Below are positions 8,372 to 17,569 of a DNA stretch of 64,000 nucleotides, piece after piece. The translations under genes and the position numbers were made by a program. Every line of letters begins with the position of its first letter. Within the stretch, counting starts at the first letter, position 1. This DNA is from Amorphoplanes digitatis. Lineage in GTDB: Bacteria; Actinomycetota; Actinomycetes; Mycobacteriales; Micromonosporaceae. The stretch lies in contig NZ_JACHNH010000001.1 in assembly GCF_014205335.1 (NCBI RefSeq), forward strand, positions 3,838,501 to 3,902,500, written 5' to 3'. The notes beneath the pieces are model-generated. The model was not told where the DNA came from. It saw only the letters and a program-made list of their open reading frames with translations, and searched no databases.

Positions 8372-9334
8372 ATGGCCGATCCGCCCGTGGAGAACTCGCA
8401 CGCGATGCTGTACTTCTCCGACGGCTCGCTGGCCTACGCGGGGCATTATCTGCACGAGGGGATGCACCCCGTGCACACGCACAGCTTCGTCGAGGTGGCC
8501 GTGATGACCGGCGGCTCGGGCGTGCACCACAGCCTGGCCGGCCGCCAGCACCTCGAGATCGGCGACGTCGTGCTGCTGCGCCCCGGCGTGTGGCACGGCT
8601 ACGAGGACTGCGCTCGGCTCGACCTCTACAACTGCTGCTTCTCCACCGAGCTGTTGCAGCGCGAACTGGCCTGGACCCGGGCCGATCCGCTGCTGGGCTA
8701 CCTGCTCTGGACCGGGCCGTACTCCGACCAGCGGCGCGGCATCCTGACCGCGCGGCTGGGCCCGGCGGTCCTCGCCGAGGCCGTCGAGCACCTGGACGCG
8801 CTCGACCGGCTGCGGTTCCGCCCGGTCAGCATGCACCGCGGCGACATCATCGGCCGGCTCTCGCTCTTCCTCAGCTGCGTCGCCCGGGCGGTCGCGGGCG
8901 GCGTGGAGGCCGGCGCCGGCCAGACACACCCGGCGGTCGTCGACGCGATGCGGATGATGGAGGCCCGGCCGGCACACCACTGGACGCTCACCGAGCTGGC
9001 CGAGGCGCTGCACCTGGCCCCGGGCTACCTGGTCCGGCTCTTCAAGTCCGCGACCGGGCTCCCGCCGATGGCGTACCTGTCGCGGCACCGCGTGGAGGTT
9101 GCGGCGGCGCGGCTGCTGCACACCGACGACGCGATCAGCCGGATCGGGGAGTCGGTGGGCTGGCCGGACCAGAACTACTTCGCCCGCCGGTTCCGGGCGC
9201 ACTACGGGCTGAGCGCGTCGGCGTACCGCACCCGGTTCGCGCACAACTCGGTGCGCCTACGGTCCTGGGCCGACGCGCCCAAGCCGCGTCAGGGCGTCGT
9301 GGGCACCTTCACCGAGCCCGCGAGGATGCGGTAA
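8372..9334 (+). CDS. AraC-family transcriptional regulator
   Basis: A 320-residue regulator. The N-terminal half is a cupin sensor domain (histidines in HPVHTHSF, and the WHGYEDC stretch). The C-terminal 100 residues carry two helix-turn-helix motifs (LTELAEALHLAPGYLVRLFK and the ISRIGESVGWPDQNYFARRF half), typical of AraC/XylS. It is divergent from the rhamnosidase operon with a gap of about 197 bases, so it is the likely activator in response to rhamnose or a rhamnoside. Its last 46 bases overlap the end of the convergent BMP-lipoprotein gene. Confidence 0.88.
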   Translation: MADPPVENSHAMLYFSDGSLAYAGHYLHEGMHPVHTHSFVEVAVMTGGSGVHHSLAGRQHLEIGDVVLLRPGVWHGYEDCARLDLYNCCFSTELLQRELAWTRADPLLGYLLWTGPYSDQRRGILTARLGPAVLAEAVEHLDALDRLRFRPVSMHRGDIIGRLSLFLSCVARAVAGGVEAGAGQTHPAVVDAMRMMEARPAHHWTLTELAEALHLAPGYLVRLFKSATGLPPMAYLSRHRVEVAAARLLHTDDAISRIGESVGWPDQNYFARRFRAHYGLSASAYRTRFAHNSVRLRSWADAPKPRQGVVGTFTEPARMR

Positions 9335-10335
9335 CGCGCCGCCTCCATCGTGGCCTGGTACGGCTTGAGGGCCGGGTTCGAGGTCGCGTACCCGACGCCG
9401 TCGACCTCGAGGTCGTAGCGCTTCACGCCGCCCGACCGGTCGCCCTTGATGAACGCCTGGATCTCCTGGAACACGCCGTTGTCGACCCGCTTGAGCATCG
9501 ACGTGAGGATCTGCGGCTTCACCGCCTCGGCGGCGCTGGCGTACTGGTCGGAGTCCACGCCGATGGCCCAGGTGCCGGGCGCGGCCGCCACGGCCTCGAA
9601 CACCCCTGCGCCGGAGCCGCCCGCCGCGGAGTAGACCACGTCCGCGCCGCCCGCGAGCATGCGCTCGGCGGCCGCCTTGCCCTTGTCGGGTGAGCCGAAG
9701 CCGCTGAAGTCGGGCGGCGCGCTCAGGTAGCGCACGTCGACGCGGACGCCGGGGTCGACGCTGCGCGCGCCGGCGATGTAGCCCGCCTCGAACTTCTTGA
9801 TCAGCGGGACCGCCACGCCGCCGACGAAGCCGACCCGGCCCTTCTTCGACGCCTTGGCCGCGGCGACGCCGACCAGGTAGGAGCCCTGCTCCTCGGAGAA
9901 GAGCAGGGAGACCACGTTCCTGGCCTCGACGGAGGAGTCGTCGATGATGGCGAACAGCGTGCCGGGGTACTCCTTGGCGACGGTGCCGATCGCACCCGCG
10001 TAGAGGAAGCCGACGGCGATCACCGGGTTGTTGCCGCCCTGCGCCAGCTCGCGCAGGGTCGCGGTGCGGCCCTCGTCGGTCTCCGCCTTGGCGGTCAGCT
10101 CGGTCGCCTCGACCAGCAGCTCCTTGCGCGCCCGGTCCATGCCCATGCCGGCGGCGTCGTTGAAGCTCTTGTCGCCGCGTCCCGCGCTGTCGTAGGCGAT
10201 GCCGACCCGGATGCTCTCGCTGCCGAGGCCGGTCAGCGTCTGGGTGGAGACGGCGGCCGGTGCGGCGGCGCACGCCGACAGGGTGGCGATCGCGAGGACG
10301 GCCAGTGCTGCGGTGATCTTCTTACGCATCTGCAT
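9289..10335 (-). CDS. BMP-family (PnrA-like) substrate-binding lipoprotein
   Basis: A 348-residue lipoprotein with lipobox LSAC (cysteine 22) and the Bmp/Med fold: a GDKSFNDAA segment near the start, GFLYAGAIGTVA, and GFVGGVAVPLIKKFEAGY. Relatives bind nucleosides for ABC import. No permease or ATPase follows. It lies only 3 bases downstream of a chemotaxis receptor gene in the same direction, so it may serve as the receptor's ligand-binding partner rather than, or as well as, a transporter subunit. That role is inference. Confidence 0.85.
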   Translation of the reverse strand: MQMRKKITAALAVLAIATLSACAAAPAAVSTQTLTGLGSESIRVGIAYDSAGRGDKSFNDAAGMGMDRARKELLVEATELTAKAETDEGRTATLRELAQGGNNPVIAVGFLYAGAIGTVAKEYPGTLFAIIDDSSVEARNVVSLLFSEEQGSYLVGVAAAKASKKGRVGFVGGVAVPLIKKFEAGYIAGARSVDPGVRVDVRYLSAPPDFSGFGSPDKGKAAAERMLAGGADVVYSAAGGSGAGVFEAVAAAPGTWAIGVDSDQYASAAEAVKPQILTSMLKRVDNGVFQEIQAFIKGDRSGGVKRYDLEVDGVGYATSNPALKPYQATMEAARYRILAGSVKVPTTP

Positions 10336-10338
10336 TCC

Positions 10339-11943
10339 TCAGTACCGGAACTGCTCGACGGCGTCGCGCAGTTTGGTGGACATGCGGGTCAGCTCGGCGG
10401 CGGCCTCGCGGGAACGGACGATGTCGGCGGAGGTGGCCGAGGTGGCGGCGGCGACCGAGCGGATGTTCTCGGCGATGGTCGCGGTGCCGCTGGACGCGGC
10501 GAGCGCGCCCCGGTTCATCTCGCCGGTGGTGGCGGTCTGCTCCTCCACCGCGCCGGCGATGCTCGTCTGGTAGTCGCTGATCCGGGCGATGACCCCGCCG
10601 ATGTGCCCGATCGCGGTGACCGCGGCCTCGGTGTCGCCCTGGATCGCCTTCACCAGGGCGTCGATCTGCTCGGCCGCCCGGGCGCTCTCCTGCGCCAGGT
10701 CCTTGACCTCGCCCGCGACGACGGCGAAACCCTTGCCCATCTCGCCGGCCCGGGCCGCCTCGATGGTGGCGTTGAGCGCGAGCAGGTTGGTCTGTCCGGC
10801 GATCGAGGTGATCAGCCGTACCGCGTCGCCGATCGCCGACGACGACGTGCCGAGGCTCGCGACGGTCCGGTTCGCCTCCGCCGCGGCGGTGACGGCCTCG
10901 GCGGCCACGTTGGCGGCGTCGGTGGCGTTGCGGGAGATCTCCTCGATCGAGACACCCATCTGCTCGGAGCCGGCGGCCATCGTGTCGACGTTGCGGCTCA
11001 CGTCGTCGGCGGCGACCGCGACCAGGCCGGCCTGGTCGGAAGTGTCGCCGATCGCCCGGGCGAAGGCGCCGGAGACGGCGTCCAGCTCCGTGGAGGTCCG
11101 GGCCAGCGCGTCCGCCTGCTCGGCGACGTCCGAGACGATGGTGCGCACCGCGGTGACGGCCTGGCCGAGGGCGACCGACATCTGGGCCACCTCGTCGCGC
11201 CCGTCGTCGGCCTGCACGCCGGTCAGGTCACCGCCGGCGACCTCGCGCAGCGAGTCGCGGGCGGCGCCGATCGGCCGGACGATGCTGCGGGTCACCACGA
11301 ACGCGGAGGCCGCGCCGAGCAGCAGCGCGAGCGCGCTCGCCACGCCGATCACCCACTGCGCCCGGGTGGCGTCGTCGGCGGACTGCCGGACGGCCTCCAC
11401 GCTGCGCGCGTCGACCGAGCCGGCGAGCTTCTGCGCCGCCACCATGATCCGGTAGTAGCTGTTCCAGCTGTCGTAGATGGCGATCTGGTCGGCGCGCCAC
11501 AGCGCCTGCGGCGTGCCCGGCTTGTACGCGGCCACCAGCTTCGCGTCGACCTTGACGTAGGCGTCCAGCTCGGTGCGCACCTGGTCGAACAGGGCGCGCT
11601 CAGCGGAGGTGAACGCGCCGGCGTCCACCTGGCCGAGGAACTGCTGGAACCTGTCCCGCTCCTGCCGCCAGGCCTTGTACGCGACCGAGTCCCCGCCCAG
11701 CGCCCGCGCGGCGCCGAGGCGGTAGATGTCGTTGATGTAGCCCGCCTGCCAGCCGTTCAGCGTCGCGGCGTGAGTCTTGATCTCCTCGGCCTGCCGAGTG
11801 ACGACCGCGAGCCGGCGCACGTCGTTCGCCGAGGCGCGCTGGTCCACGATCGTGGCGAACGCCATAGCGGCGACGCCGAGCAGGAGCAGGAGGACCGCGG
11901 CGAAGGTTCCGGAGAGCCGGGCGCCGATGGTGAACCGCCGCAC
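10339..11943 (-). CDS. Methyl-accepting chemotaxis protein
   Basis: A receptor of about 534 residues. TM1 lies near residues 10-33, a four-helix-bundle-like sensor follows, TM2 is near 198-220, then HAMP and a cytoplasmic signalling domain with the conserved tip ([18 protein letters not shown]). I choose the GTG at 11943 ([10 protein letters not shown]) because AAAAGGA lies 8-14 bases upstream; an ATG 75 bases earlier is possible. The BMP-type lipoprotein follows at 3 bases, an unusual pairing that suggests chemotaxis towards the lipoprotein's ligand. A chemoreceptor implies a motile stage, consistent with zoosporic actinomycetes. The Che pathway genes are not in this window. Confidence 0.9.
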   Translation of the reverse strand: MRRFTIGARLSGTFAAVLLLLLGVAAMAFATIVDQRASANDVRRLAVVTRQAEEIKTHAATLNGWQAGYINDIYRLGAARALGGDSVAYKAWRQERDRFQQFLGQVDAGAFTSAERALFDQVRTELDAYVKVDAKLVAAYKPGTPQALWRADQIAIYDSWNSYYRIMVAAQKLAGSVDARSVEAVRQSADDATRAQWVIGVASALALLLGAASAFVVTRSIVRPIGAARDSLREVAGGDLTGVQADDGRDEVAQMSVALGQAVTAVRTIVSDVAEQADALARTSTELDAVSGAFARAIGDTSDQAGLVAVAADDVSRNVDTMAAGSEQMGVSIEEISRNATDAANVAAEAVTAAAEANRTVASLGTSSSAIGDAVRLITSIAGQTNLLALNATIEAARAGEMGKGFAVVAGEVKDLAQESARAAEQIDALVKAIQGDTEAAVTAIGHIGGVIARISDYQTSIAGAVEEQTATTGEMNRGALAASSGTATIAENIRSVAAATSATSADIVRSREAAAELTRMSTKLRDAVEQFRY

Positions 11944-12078
11944 GTCGATGTCCTTTTCCCGAGTGAGCCGGGCGGCGGATGCCGTCCGGTCTGCGTAATC
12001 GGTTCCCGGGTAGGCCACCTGAGAGTTTGCTTAGGGGCCCGGGTGAAGAATGCATCACGTCGAGGTGCGGAGGAACAG

Positions 12079-13002
12079 ATGGACGACGAGCTGAGTGTCA
12101 GCCTTCCCGGTGCCCGGCTCGCCGGAGCGCTCGGCACCGTACCGCCGGGGGTCGAGCTGCTGCGGTGGGACATGACCGCGCCGGCGCCGTCGCCCCGGAT
12201 CGATCTCGTGGTGCTCCCGTACGTGCCGGGCTCGGCGCACCTGCGGCTGCTGGACGGGGTGACCACCCGGCTGGTGCAGGCGCAGTACCTCGGCTACGAC
12301 GGGGTGGCCGAGGCGCTGCCGCCGGGGCACGTCTACGCCAACGCCCGCGGGGTGCACGAGACGTCGACCGCCGAGCTGGCGCTGGCGCTGCTGCTCGCGG
12401 CGCAGCGGGGGATCGGTGACTTCGTCCGCGCCGCCGGGGTGCGGGTGCCCGAGCCCGCCTGGTACCCGAGCCTGGCGGATCGGCGGGTGCTCGTGCTGGG
12501 CCAGGGCGGGGTGGGCCGGGCGATCGAGGCGCGGCTGGCGCCCTTCGAGGTGGACGTGGTCCGGGTGGCGCGGACGGCCCGCGACGACGAGCGCGGGCGG
12601 GTGCACGGCATCGCCGAGCTGCCGGACCTGCTGCCGTCCTGCGAGGCGGTCGTCGTCGGGGTGCCGCTGACCGGGGACACCGTCCACCTGGTCGACGCGG
12701 CCTTCCTGGCCCGGCTGCCGGACGGCGCGGTCGTGGTGAACGTCGCGCGGGGCCGGGTGGCGGACACCGGGGCGATCCTGGCCGAGGCCCGTACCGGGCG
12801 GCTGCGCTTCGCGCTCGACGTCACGGACCCCGAGCCGCTGCCCGTCGACCACGAGCTGTTCACCCTGCCGAACGTCCTGATCAGCCCGCACGCGGGCGGG
12901 ATGTCCAGCGCCATGCTGCCGCGGGTGGCCCGGCTGGTGCGGCGCCAGATCGACCTGCTCCTGAACGGCGCCGGGCCGGTCAACGTCGTGCTCCGAAGTT
13001 GA
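12079..13002 (+). CDS. D-isomer-specific 2-hydroxyacid dehydrogenase
   Basis: A 307-residue NAD(P)-dependent dehydrogenase of the phosphoglycerate dehydrogenase-like family. The dinucleotide fold is marked by VLGQGGVGRAIEARL, and the catalytic Arg, Glu and His lie in VARGRVAD, DPEPLP and SPHAGGM. The ATG at 12079 has GGAGGA five bases upstream; the much longer upstream open frame runs antisense through the chemoreceptor gene and is a shadow. Substrate is not determinable from sequence. It stands alone, divergent from the chemoreceptor. Confidence 0.88.
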   Translation: MDDELSVSLPGARLAGALGTVPPGVELLRWDMTAPAPSPRIDLVVLPYVPGSAHLRLLDGVTTRLVQAQYLGYDGVAEALPPGHVYANARGVHETSTAELALALLLAAQRGIGDFVRAAGVRVPEPAWYPSLADRRVLVLGQGGVGRAIEARLAPFEVDVVRVARTARDDERGRVHGIAELPDLLPSCEAVVVGVPLTGDTVHLVDAAFLARLPDGAVVVNVARGRVADTGAILAEARTGRLRFALDVTDPEPLPVDHELFTLPNVLISPHAGGMSSAMLPRVARLVRRQIDLLLNGAGPVNVVLRS

Positions 13003-13026
13003 CCGGCCCCGCCGTCGTGCGCGCGA

Positions 13027-14823
13027 TCAGCGCCAGGTGTCGCTCCAGGTCGCCGTGCAGGGCGACGCGGAGGCGGTGGTCCTGGTGCGGTTGGGGTCGC
13101 TTTCCCAGATCACCGTCGACCCCTCCTTCTTGATGTACTTGTACTGCACCGCGGTGTTGCCCGGCAGCGACACCGTCGCGGTCCACACCGGGTAGGTCGC
13201 CGACGAGAGCGCCACCGCGCTCGCCGGGTTCCAGTCGCCCAGGGCCGCCGTGTTACCGGTGACGAAGACGTTCTGGCCGAACGTGGTGGTGACGTTCGCC
13301 GCGAACGACGTCGCCGCAGTCGTGCAGCCGGCCGGGTTGGTCGGCGGCGTGGTCGTGCCGGTGCCGCGGGCGTTGATGTGCAGCGCGAGCGCCGAGTTGG
13401 CCGCGACGGTCGCGGTCACCTGGCCGCTGCTGTTGACCGCGTACGAGGGCCCGGTGCACGAGCCGCCGGAGAAGTCCCCGGCCATCACGTCGCAGTAGGT
13501 GCCGGCCGGCAGCGACGTCTGGAAGGTACGGGTCAGCGCCGAGCCGGAGCGGTTGAAGGCGGCGTATCCGGCGCTGCCGCGGCCGAACGCGATCTGGTTC
13601 GAGCCGTTGGTCCACCAGTTGGTGACCGCGGCGCCGGCGGCGGCGTTGCGCAGGGCGACCATGTTGGCGGTGGTGCGCGCGCGGTGCTCGCACTGCCAGC
13701 CGCTGCCGCAGGTCACCGCGTTCGTGGTGCCGTTGCTGGAGGCGGGCGGCCCGGCGTCGTTGTTGGAGAACGTGAAGCTGGACATGACCTGGGGCACGCC
13801 GTACGGCCACGCGATCATGAACGCCTCGGCAAGCGCGTACGAGGAGCCGTTCTTGTAGGTGAGCTTGGCCCGGCCGTTGCGCTGGGTGTCGTGGTTGTCG
13901 ACGAAGGCCACCGCGTCGCCGCTGGCCAGCCGCATCGAGGAGGCCAGGTTGTTGAGGTTGGACAGGCTGCCGTTCTGGAACGCGCCGCCGACCACGTCGC
14001 CGTAGCGGAACTCGGTCACGTCGCCGAAGCCCTGGTACTCCTCCGGGCCGGGCTCGCCGGAGCCGCCCTCGATGACCTCGGAGAAGACGTACGGGTCGCC
14101 GGTCACCGGCTCGATGAACGCCGACATGTCGCCGGGCGGCATGTGCTTGGCCGCGTCCACCCGGAACCCGTCCACGCCGAGCCCGACCAGGTCGTTGAGG
14201 TACGCGGTGAGCTTGCCCCGCACGTAGGTCGACTCGGTCTTGAGGTCGGAGAGGTCGACCAGCTCGCAGTTCTGCACCTCCCACCGGTCGCCGTAGTTGG
14301 CGATGTCGTCGTTGCCGTTGCGGCCGCAGTGGTGGAAGTCGTCGTTGCCGTAGGGCACCGCCGGGTACGCGTAGTGGCTGTAGCTGGAGCCGCCGCTGCC
14401 GGTTCCGGTGGAGGTGCCGCCGGCCATGTGGTTGACCACCGCGTCCACATAGATCTTCACGCCCGCGGCGTGACAGGTCTGCACCATGCTCGCGAAGGCC
14501 GCGCGGTTGCCGCGCCGGCTGGTGAGCTGGTAGCTGACCGGCTGATAGTCCTGCCACCACGGATAGCCGCTGCCCGGCAGCACCACGTGCTCCTGCGGCG
14601 GCGAGACCTGCACGCCGCCGAAGCCCTTGGGGCCGAGGGTGTTCGTGCACTCGCTCGCGATCGAGGCCCACGGCCATTCGAAGAGGTGGACGATGACGTC
14701 CTTGGCGCCGGGCGATGCCGTGGAGGCCTCCGCCTGGTCGCCGTGGCGGATGACGCCGACGGCCAGCAGCGCTGCGGAGAGGACGGCGGTCGTCGCGACG
14801 GCGACGACCTGACGGGTACGCAT
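13027..14823 (-). CDS. Secreted alpha-amylase (GH13) with C-terminal CBM20
   Basis: Endo-acting starch hydrolase of 598 residues. A Sec signal peptide (about residues 1-33) precedes the GH13 barrel, with the catalytic Asp in GFRVDAAKH (about 222), Glu in FSEVIEGG (about 251) and Asp in FVDNHD (about 306). A short Thr/Pro linker leads to a starch-binding CBM20 (about 498-598). The ATG at 14823 is chosen from the signal-peptide start and the upstream GGAGG-like motif. A CTTGCGCAAG palindrome upstream, the adjacent LacI-type regulator and malEFG make this the extracellular arm of a starch/maltodextrin regulon. Confidence 0.93.
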   Translation of the reverse strand: MRTRQVVAVATTAVLSAALLAVGVIRHGDQAEASTASPGAKDVIVHLFEWPWASIASECTNTLGPKGFGGVQVSPPQEHVVLPGSGYPWWQDYQPVSYQLTSRRGNRAAFASMVQTCHAAGVKIYVDAVVNHMAGGTSTGTGSGGSSYSHYAYPAVPYGNDDFHHCGRNGNDDIANYGDRWEVQNCELVDLSDLKTESTYVRGKLTAYLNDLVGLGVDGFRVDAAKHMPPGDMSAFIEPVTGDPYVFSEVIEGGSGEPGPEEYQGFGDVTEFRYGDVVGGAFQNGSLSNLNNLASSMRLASGDAVAFVDNHDTQRNGRAKLTYKNGSSYALAEAFMIAWPYGVPQVMSSFTFSNNDAGPPASSNGTTNAVTCGSGWQCEHRARTTANMVALRNAAAGAAVTNWWTNGSNQIAFGRGSAGYAAFNRSGSALTRTFQTSLPAGTYCDVMAGDFSGGSCTGPSYAVNSSGQVTATVAANSALALHINARGTGTTTPPTNPAGCTTAATSFAANVTTTFGQNVFVTGNTAALGDWNPASAVALSSATYPVWTATVSLPGNTAVQYKYIKKEGSTVIWESDPNRTRTTASASPCTATWSDTWR

Positions 14824-14848
14824 GGAGGACCTCCAAGGGGGACACCGT

Positions 14849-14866
14849 TGAAACTTCTTGCGCAAG
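14849..14866. promoter_or_regulatory. Candidate MalR operator before amylase
   Basis: TGAAACTTCTTGCGCAAG contains the perfect palindrome CTTGCGCAAG. It lies 26 bases upstream of the amylase start. Near-identical copies occur at 15027-15044 (opposite strand) and 16149-16166, all inside the amylase-regulator-malEFG cluster. Confidence 0.6.
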
Positions 14867-15026
14867 TGCGGGGGAAGTTATCAGGGTGTTTCCCGGCGGT
14901 AAAGCGACGGTCCTCTATTCAAGCGCCCGCTTGGTCGCCTTTGTCCATTTGAACTTGCAGGACGGAGTCCTAACCGCCCGGCGTGTCGGGCAGTCGCGCC
15001 AGCTAGGCGGGTTTGGGGGCGCCCCG

Positions 15027-15044
15027 CTCGCGCAAGAACTTTCA
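15027..15044. promoter_or_regulatory. Second copy of candidate MalR operator
   Basis: Read on the minus strand it is TGAAAGTTCTTGCGCGAG, two changes from the amylase copy. It lies between the amylase promoter region and the end of the regulator gene, so it may be an auxiliary site for repression by looping. Confidence 0.5.
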
Positions 15045-15077
15045 TTGATCGGGTCGGGCAATCGTTGCGGAAAGATG

Positions 15078-16130
15078 TCAGGCCGCGGTGACGTTCACGC
15101 TCTCCGCGGCGCGGCCGGCCTTGTGGATCGCCGTGGAGCCACGGACCACCAGTTCGGGGGCGTACACGTACTCCGACCGGGGCGAGCCCTGCCCGTTGAT
15201 CTCGTCGACCAGCTGCCGGATCGCCGCGTTGCCCATGGCCGCGACCGGCTGGCGCAGCGTGGTCAGCGGCGGATCGGTGAAGGCGATGAGCGGCGAGTCG
15301 TCGAAGCCGACGACCGAGATGTCGCGCGGCACGCTCAGGTCGCGCCGCCGCGCCGCCCGGATGGCGCCGAGCGCCATCAGGTCCGAGCCGCAGACCATGC
15401 CGGTGACGCCGCGGCTGAGCAGCTGGTTGGCGGCCACCTCGCCACCCTCCACGCCGAACAGTGTCAGCGCGATGAGCTCCTCGAGGTCGCGGTCGCTGAC
15501 GTCGAGCTCCCGGCGCATGGCCGCGCGGTAGCCGGCGAGCTTGCGCTGCACGTTGACGAAGCGGTCCGGGCCCGAGACGAAACCGATCCGGGTGTGGCCC
15601 AGCGCGACGAGGTGCGAGACGGCCATCTCGCCGGCGAGCCGGTCGTCGCAGGAGATGAACGGGGCGTTCAGGTTCGCGGCGTACCCGTTGATGAGCACGA
15701 TCGGCAGCGGGCGGCTCAGCAGGCGCTGGTAGCGCTCGTGGTCGGCGCTGGTGTCCGCGTGCAGGCCGGAGACGAAGACGATGCCGGAGACCTGCCGGTC
15801 GAGCAGCATCTCCACGTACTCGTCCTCGGTCACGCCGCCCGGTGTCTGCGTGCACAGCACCGGGGTGAACCCGCTCTGCGACAGCGCCGACTCGATGGTC
15901 TGCGCGAAGGCGGGGAAGATCGGGTTCTCCAGCTCCGGCACGATCAGCCCGACCAGCCCGGCGCTGCGCTTGCGCAGCCGCTCGGGGCGTTCGTAGCCGA
16001 GGACGTCGAGGGCCGTCAGCACCGCCTGACGGGTTTCGGCGGACACGCCGGGCCGGTCGTTGAGGACCCGCGAGACCGTCGCCTCGCTGACCTCGGCCTG
16101 GCGCGCGATGTCGGACAGTCGTGCACGCAT
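15078..16130 (-). CDS. LacI-family regulator of starch/maltose genes
   Basis: A 350-residue LacI/GalR-type protein. The N-terminal helix-turn-helix (IARQAEVSEATVSRVLND) and hinge are followed by a periplasmic-binding-protein-like effector domain, with typical segments such as GFDDSPLIAF. The start at ATG 16130 places the HTH at the normal position; a GTG nine bases upstream is an alternative. It sits between the amylase gene (same strand, downstream) and malEFG (divergent), and three copies of a TTCTTGCG-type motif flank these genes. The role as maltose/maltotriose-responsive repressor (MalR) is inferred from context. Confidence 0.88.
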   Translation of the reverse strand: MRARLSDIARQAEVSEATVSRVLNDRPGVSAETRQAVLTALDVLGYERPERLRKRSAGLVGLIVPELENPIFPAFAQTIESALSQSGFTPVLCTQTPGGVTEDEYVEMLLDRQVSGIVFVSGLHADTSADHERYQRLLSRPLPIVLINGYAANLNAPFISCDDRLAGEMAVSHLVALGHTRIGFVSGPDRFVNVQRKLAGYRAAMRRELDVSDRDLEELIALTLFGVEGGEVAANQLLSRGVTGMVCGSDLMALGAIRAARRRDLSVPRDISVVGFDDSPLIAFTDPPLTTLRQPVAAMGNAAIRQLVDEINGQGSPRSEYVYAPELVVRGSTAIHKAGRAAESVNVTAA

Positions 16131-16148
16131 GGGCGTCACTATAGAACC

Positions 16149-16166
16149 TGGAACTTCTTGCGGAGG
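16149..16166. promoter_or_regulatory. Third copy of candidate MalR operator
   Basis: TGGAACTTCTTGCGGAGG shares the AACTTCTTGCG core with the site upstream of amylase. It lies in the divergent gap between the regulator gene and malE, placed to control both. Confidence 0.5.
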
Positions 16167-16312
16167 GGATGCAAGGCCTTCCATCGAAGGAAATCCCTTG
16201 CTAACGTCCCCGCAACAGACCGGCCGAGACCTATAGGGGTCTTGCTCCGGTTCCCCCCTTTCTGTCCTTAAAAATTCTTCGGGCGTCGTTCTATGCCCGA
16301 TAGGAGAAGATT

Positions 16313-17569
16313 ATGCGCATCCGTACATCGGGTGTCGTCCTGACCGCCATCGCCCTGACGCTCGTCGCGTCGGGTTGCGGCGGCGGTGGGGAAGAACCCA
16401 AGACCTCCGCGTCGGCCAAGGCCGACGGCGCCACCGGCAAGCTCGTGATCTGGGGCGACGACAAGCGCGCGGCCGCACTCAAGCCCTTCGCCGAGAAGTT
16501 CGGCAGCGAGAACGGCGTCACCGTCGAGGTGCAGGCGATCTCCAAGGACCAGCAGACCACGTTCGTGACCGCGTCCCAGCAGGGCAGCGGCCCCGACGTC
16601 ATGATCGGCGCGCACGACTGGATCGGCAACCTCGTGCAGAACGGCGCGATCGACCCGGTGCAGCTCACCACCGAGCAGCAGGCGGGCCTCGCACCGAACG
16701 CGCTCAAGGCGGTCACGTTCAACGGCCAGGTCTTCGGCGTCCCGTACGCGACCGAGAGCCTCGCCCTGATCCGCAACACCAAGCTCGCCCCCGAGGCGCC
16801 GGCGACCATCGAGGACCTCGTCAAGTCGGGCAAGAAGCTCAAGGCCGACAAGAAGGCGAGCGAGATCCTCTGCCTCCAGGTCGGGCAGAACGGCGACGCT
16901 TACCACTCGTACCCGCTGTTCAGCTCGGGCGGCGGCTACCTGTTCGGCACCAACGCGGCGGGCGACTACGACAAGAACGACCTGGGCGTCGGCAAGCCCG
17001 AGTCCATCGCCGCCTTCGAGAAGATCCGCAAGCTCGGCGAGAAGGGCGAGGGCGCGCTGAAGCGCTCCATCACCGGGGAGAACTCCATCGCCACCTTCGC
17101 CGCCGGCAAGTGCGCGTACCTGGTCTCCGGGCCGTGGGCCATCACCGACGCCAAGAAGGCGAACATCGCCTACGACATCTCGCCGGTGCCCGCCTTCGCC
17201 GGCGGCGAGCCGGCCCAGCCGTTCCTCGGCGTGCAGTCGTTCTACGTCGCCGCGAAGGGCAAGAACAAGGCCCTGGCGCAGGAGTTCGTCACCAACTACG
17301 TGACCACCCCCGACGTCGCCGTGGCGCTGTACCAGGCCGAGCCCCGCCCGCCGGTGCTCACCGCCGCGTTCGACCAGGTCAAGGGGACCGACCCGGACCT
17401 GGCAAAGTGGATCGAGGCCGCCAAGAACGCGGCCCCGCTGCCCGCGATCCCGGAGATGGCGACCGTGTGGGACCCGTTCGGCAAGGCCGAGGCCGCCGTC
17501 ATCGGTGGCGCCGACCCCAAGACGGCCCTGACCGCCGCCGCCAAGACGATCTCCGGCCAGATCAAGTAA
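16313..17569 (+). CDS. malE: Maltose/maltodextrin-binding lipoprotein
   Basis: A 418-residue extracellular solute-binding protein with a lipoprotein signal peptide (VASGC, cysteine 22). Sequence such as VIWGDDKRAA, PDVMIGAHDWIGNL and PYATESLALIRN matches MalE/cyclodextrin-binding relatives. The start has TAGGAGA just upstream. malF starts inside its stop codon (TAATG), so malEFG is one operon. Neighbouring amylase and LacI-type repressor support maltodextrin as ligand. Confidence 0.88.
   Translation: MRIRTSGVVLTAIALTLVASGCGGGGEEPKTSASAKADGATGKLVIWGDDKRAAALKPFAEKFGSENGVTVEVQAISKDQQTTFVTASQQGSGPDVMIGAHDWIGNLVQNGAIDPVQLTTEQQAGLAPNALKAVTFNGQVFGVPYATESLALIRNTKLAPEAPATIEDLVKSGKKLKADKKASEILCLQVGQNGDAYHSYPLFSSGGGYLFGTNAAGDYDKNDLGVGKPESIAAFEKIRKLGEKGEGALKRSITGENSIATFAAGKCAYLVSGPWAITDAKKANIAYDISPVPAFAGGEPAQPFLGVQSFYVAAKGKNKALAQEFVTNYVTTPDVAVALYQAEPRPPVLTAAFDQVKGTDPDLAKWIEAAKNAAPLPAIPEMATVWDPFGKAEAAVIGGADPKTALTAAAKTISGQIK

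Noticed and set aside
10603..12078. Long plus-strand open frame (about 490 codons) upstream of the hydroxyacid dehydrogenase
   Set aside because: It runs antisense through the chemoreceptor gene, is Arg/Gly-rich as expected from GC-rich shadow frames, and the real gene has a good ribosome-binding site at 12069-12074.
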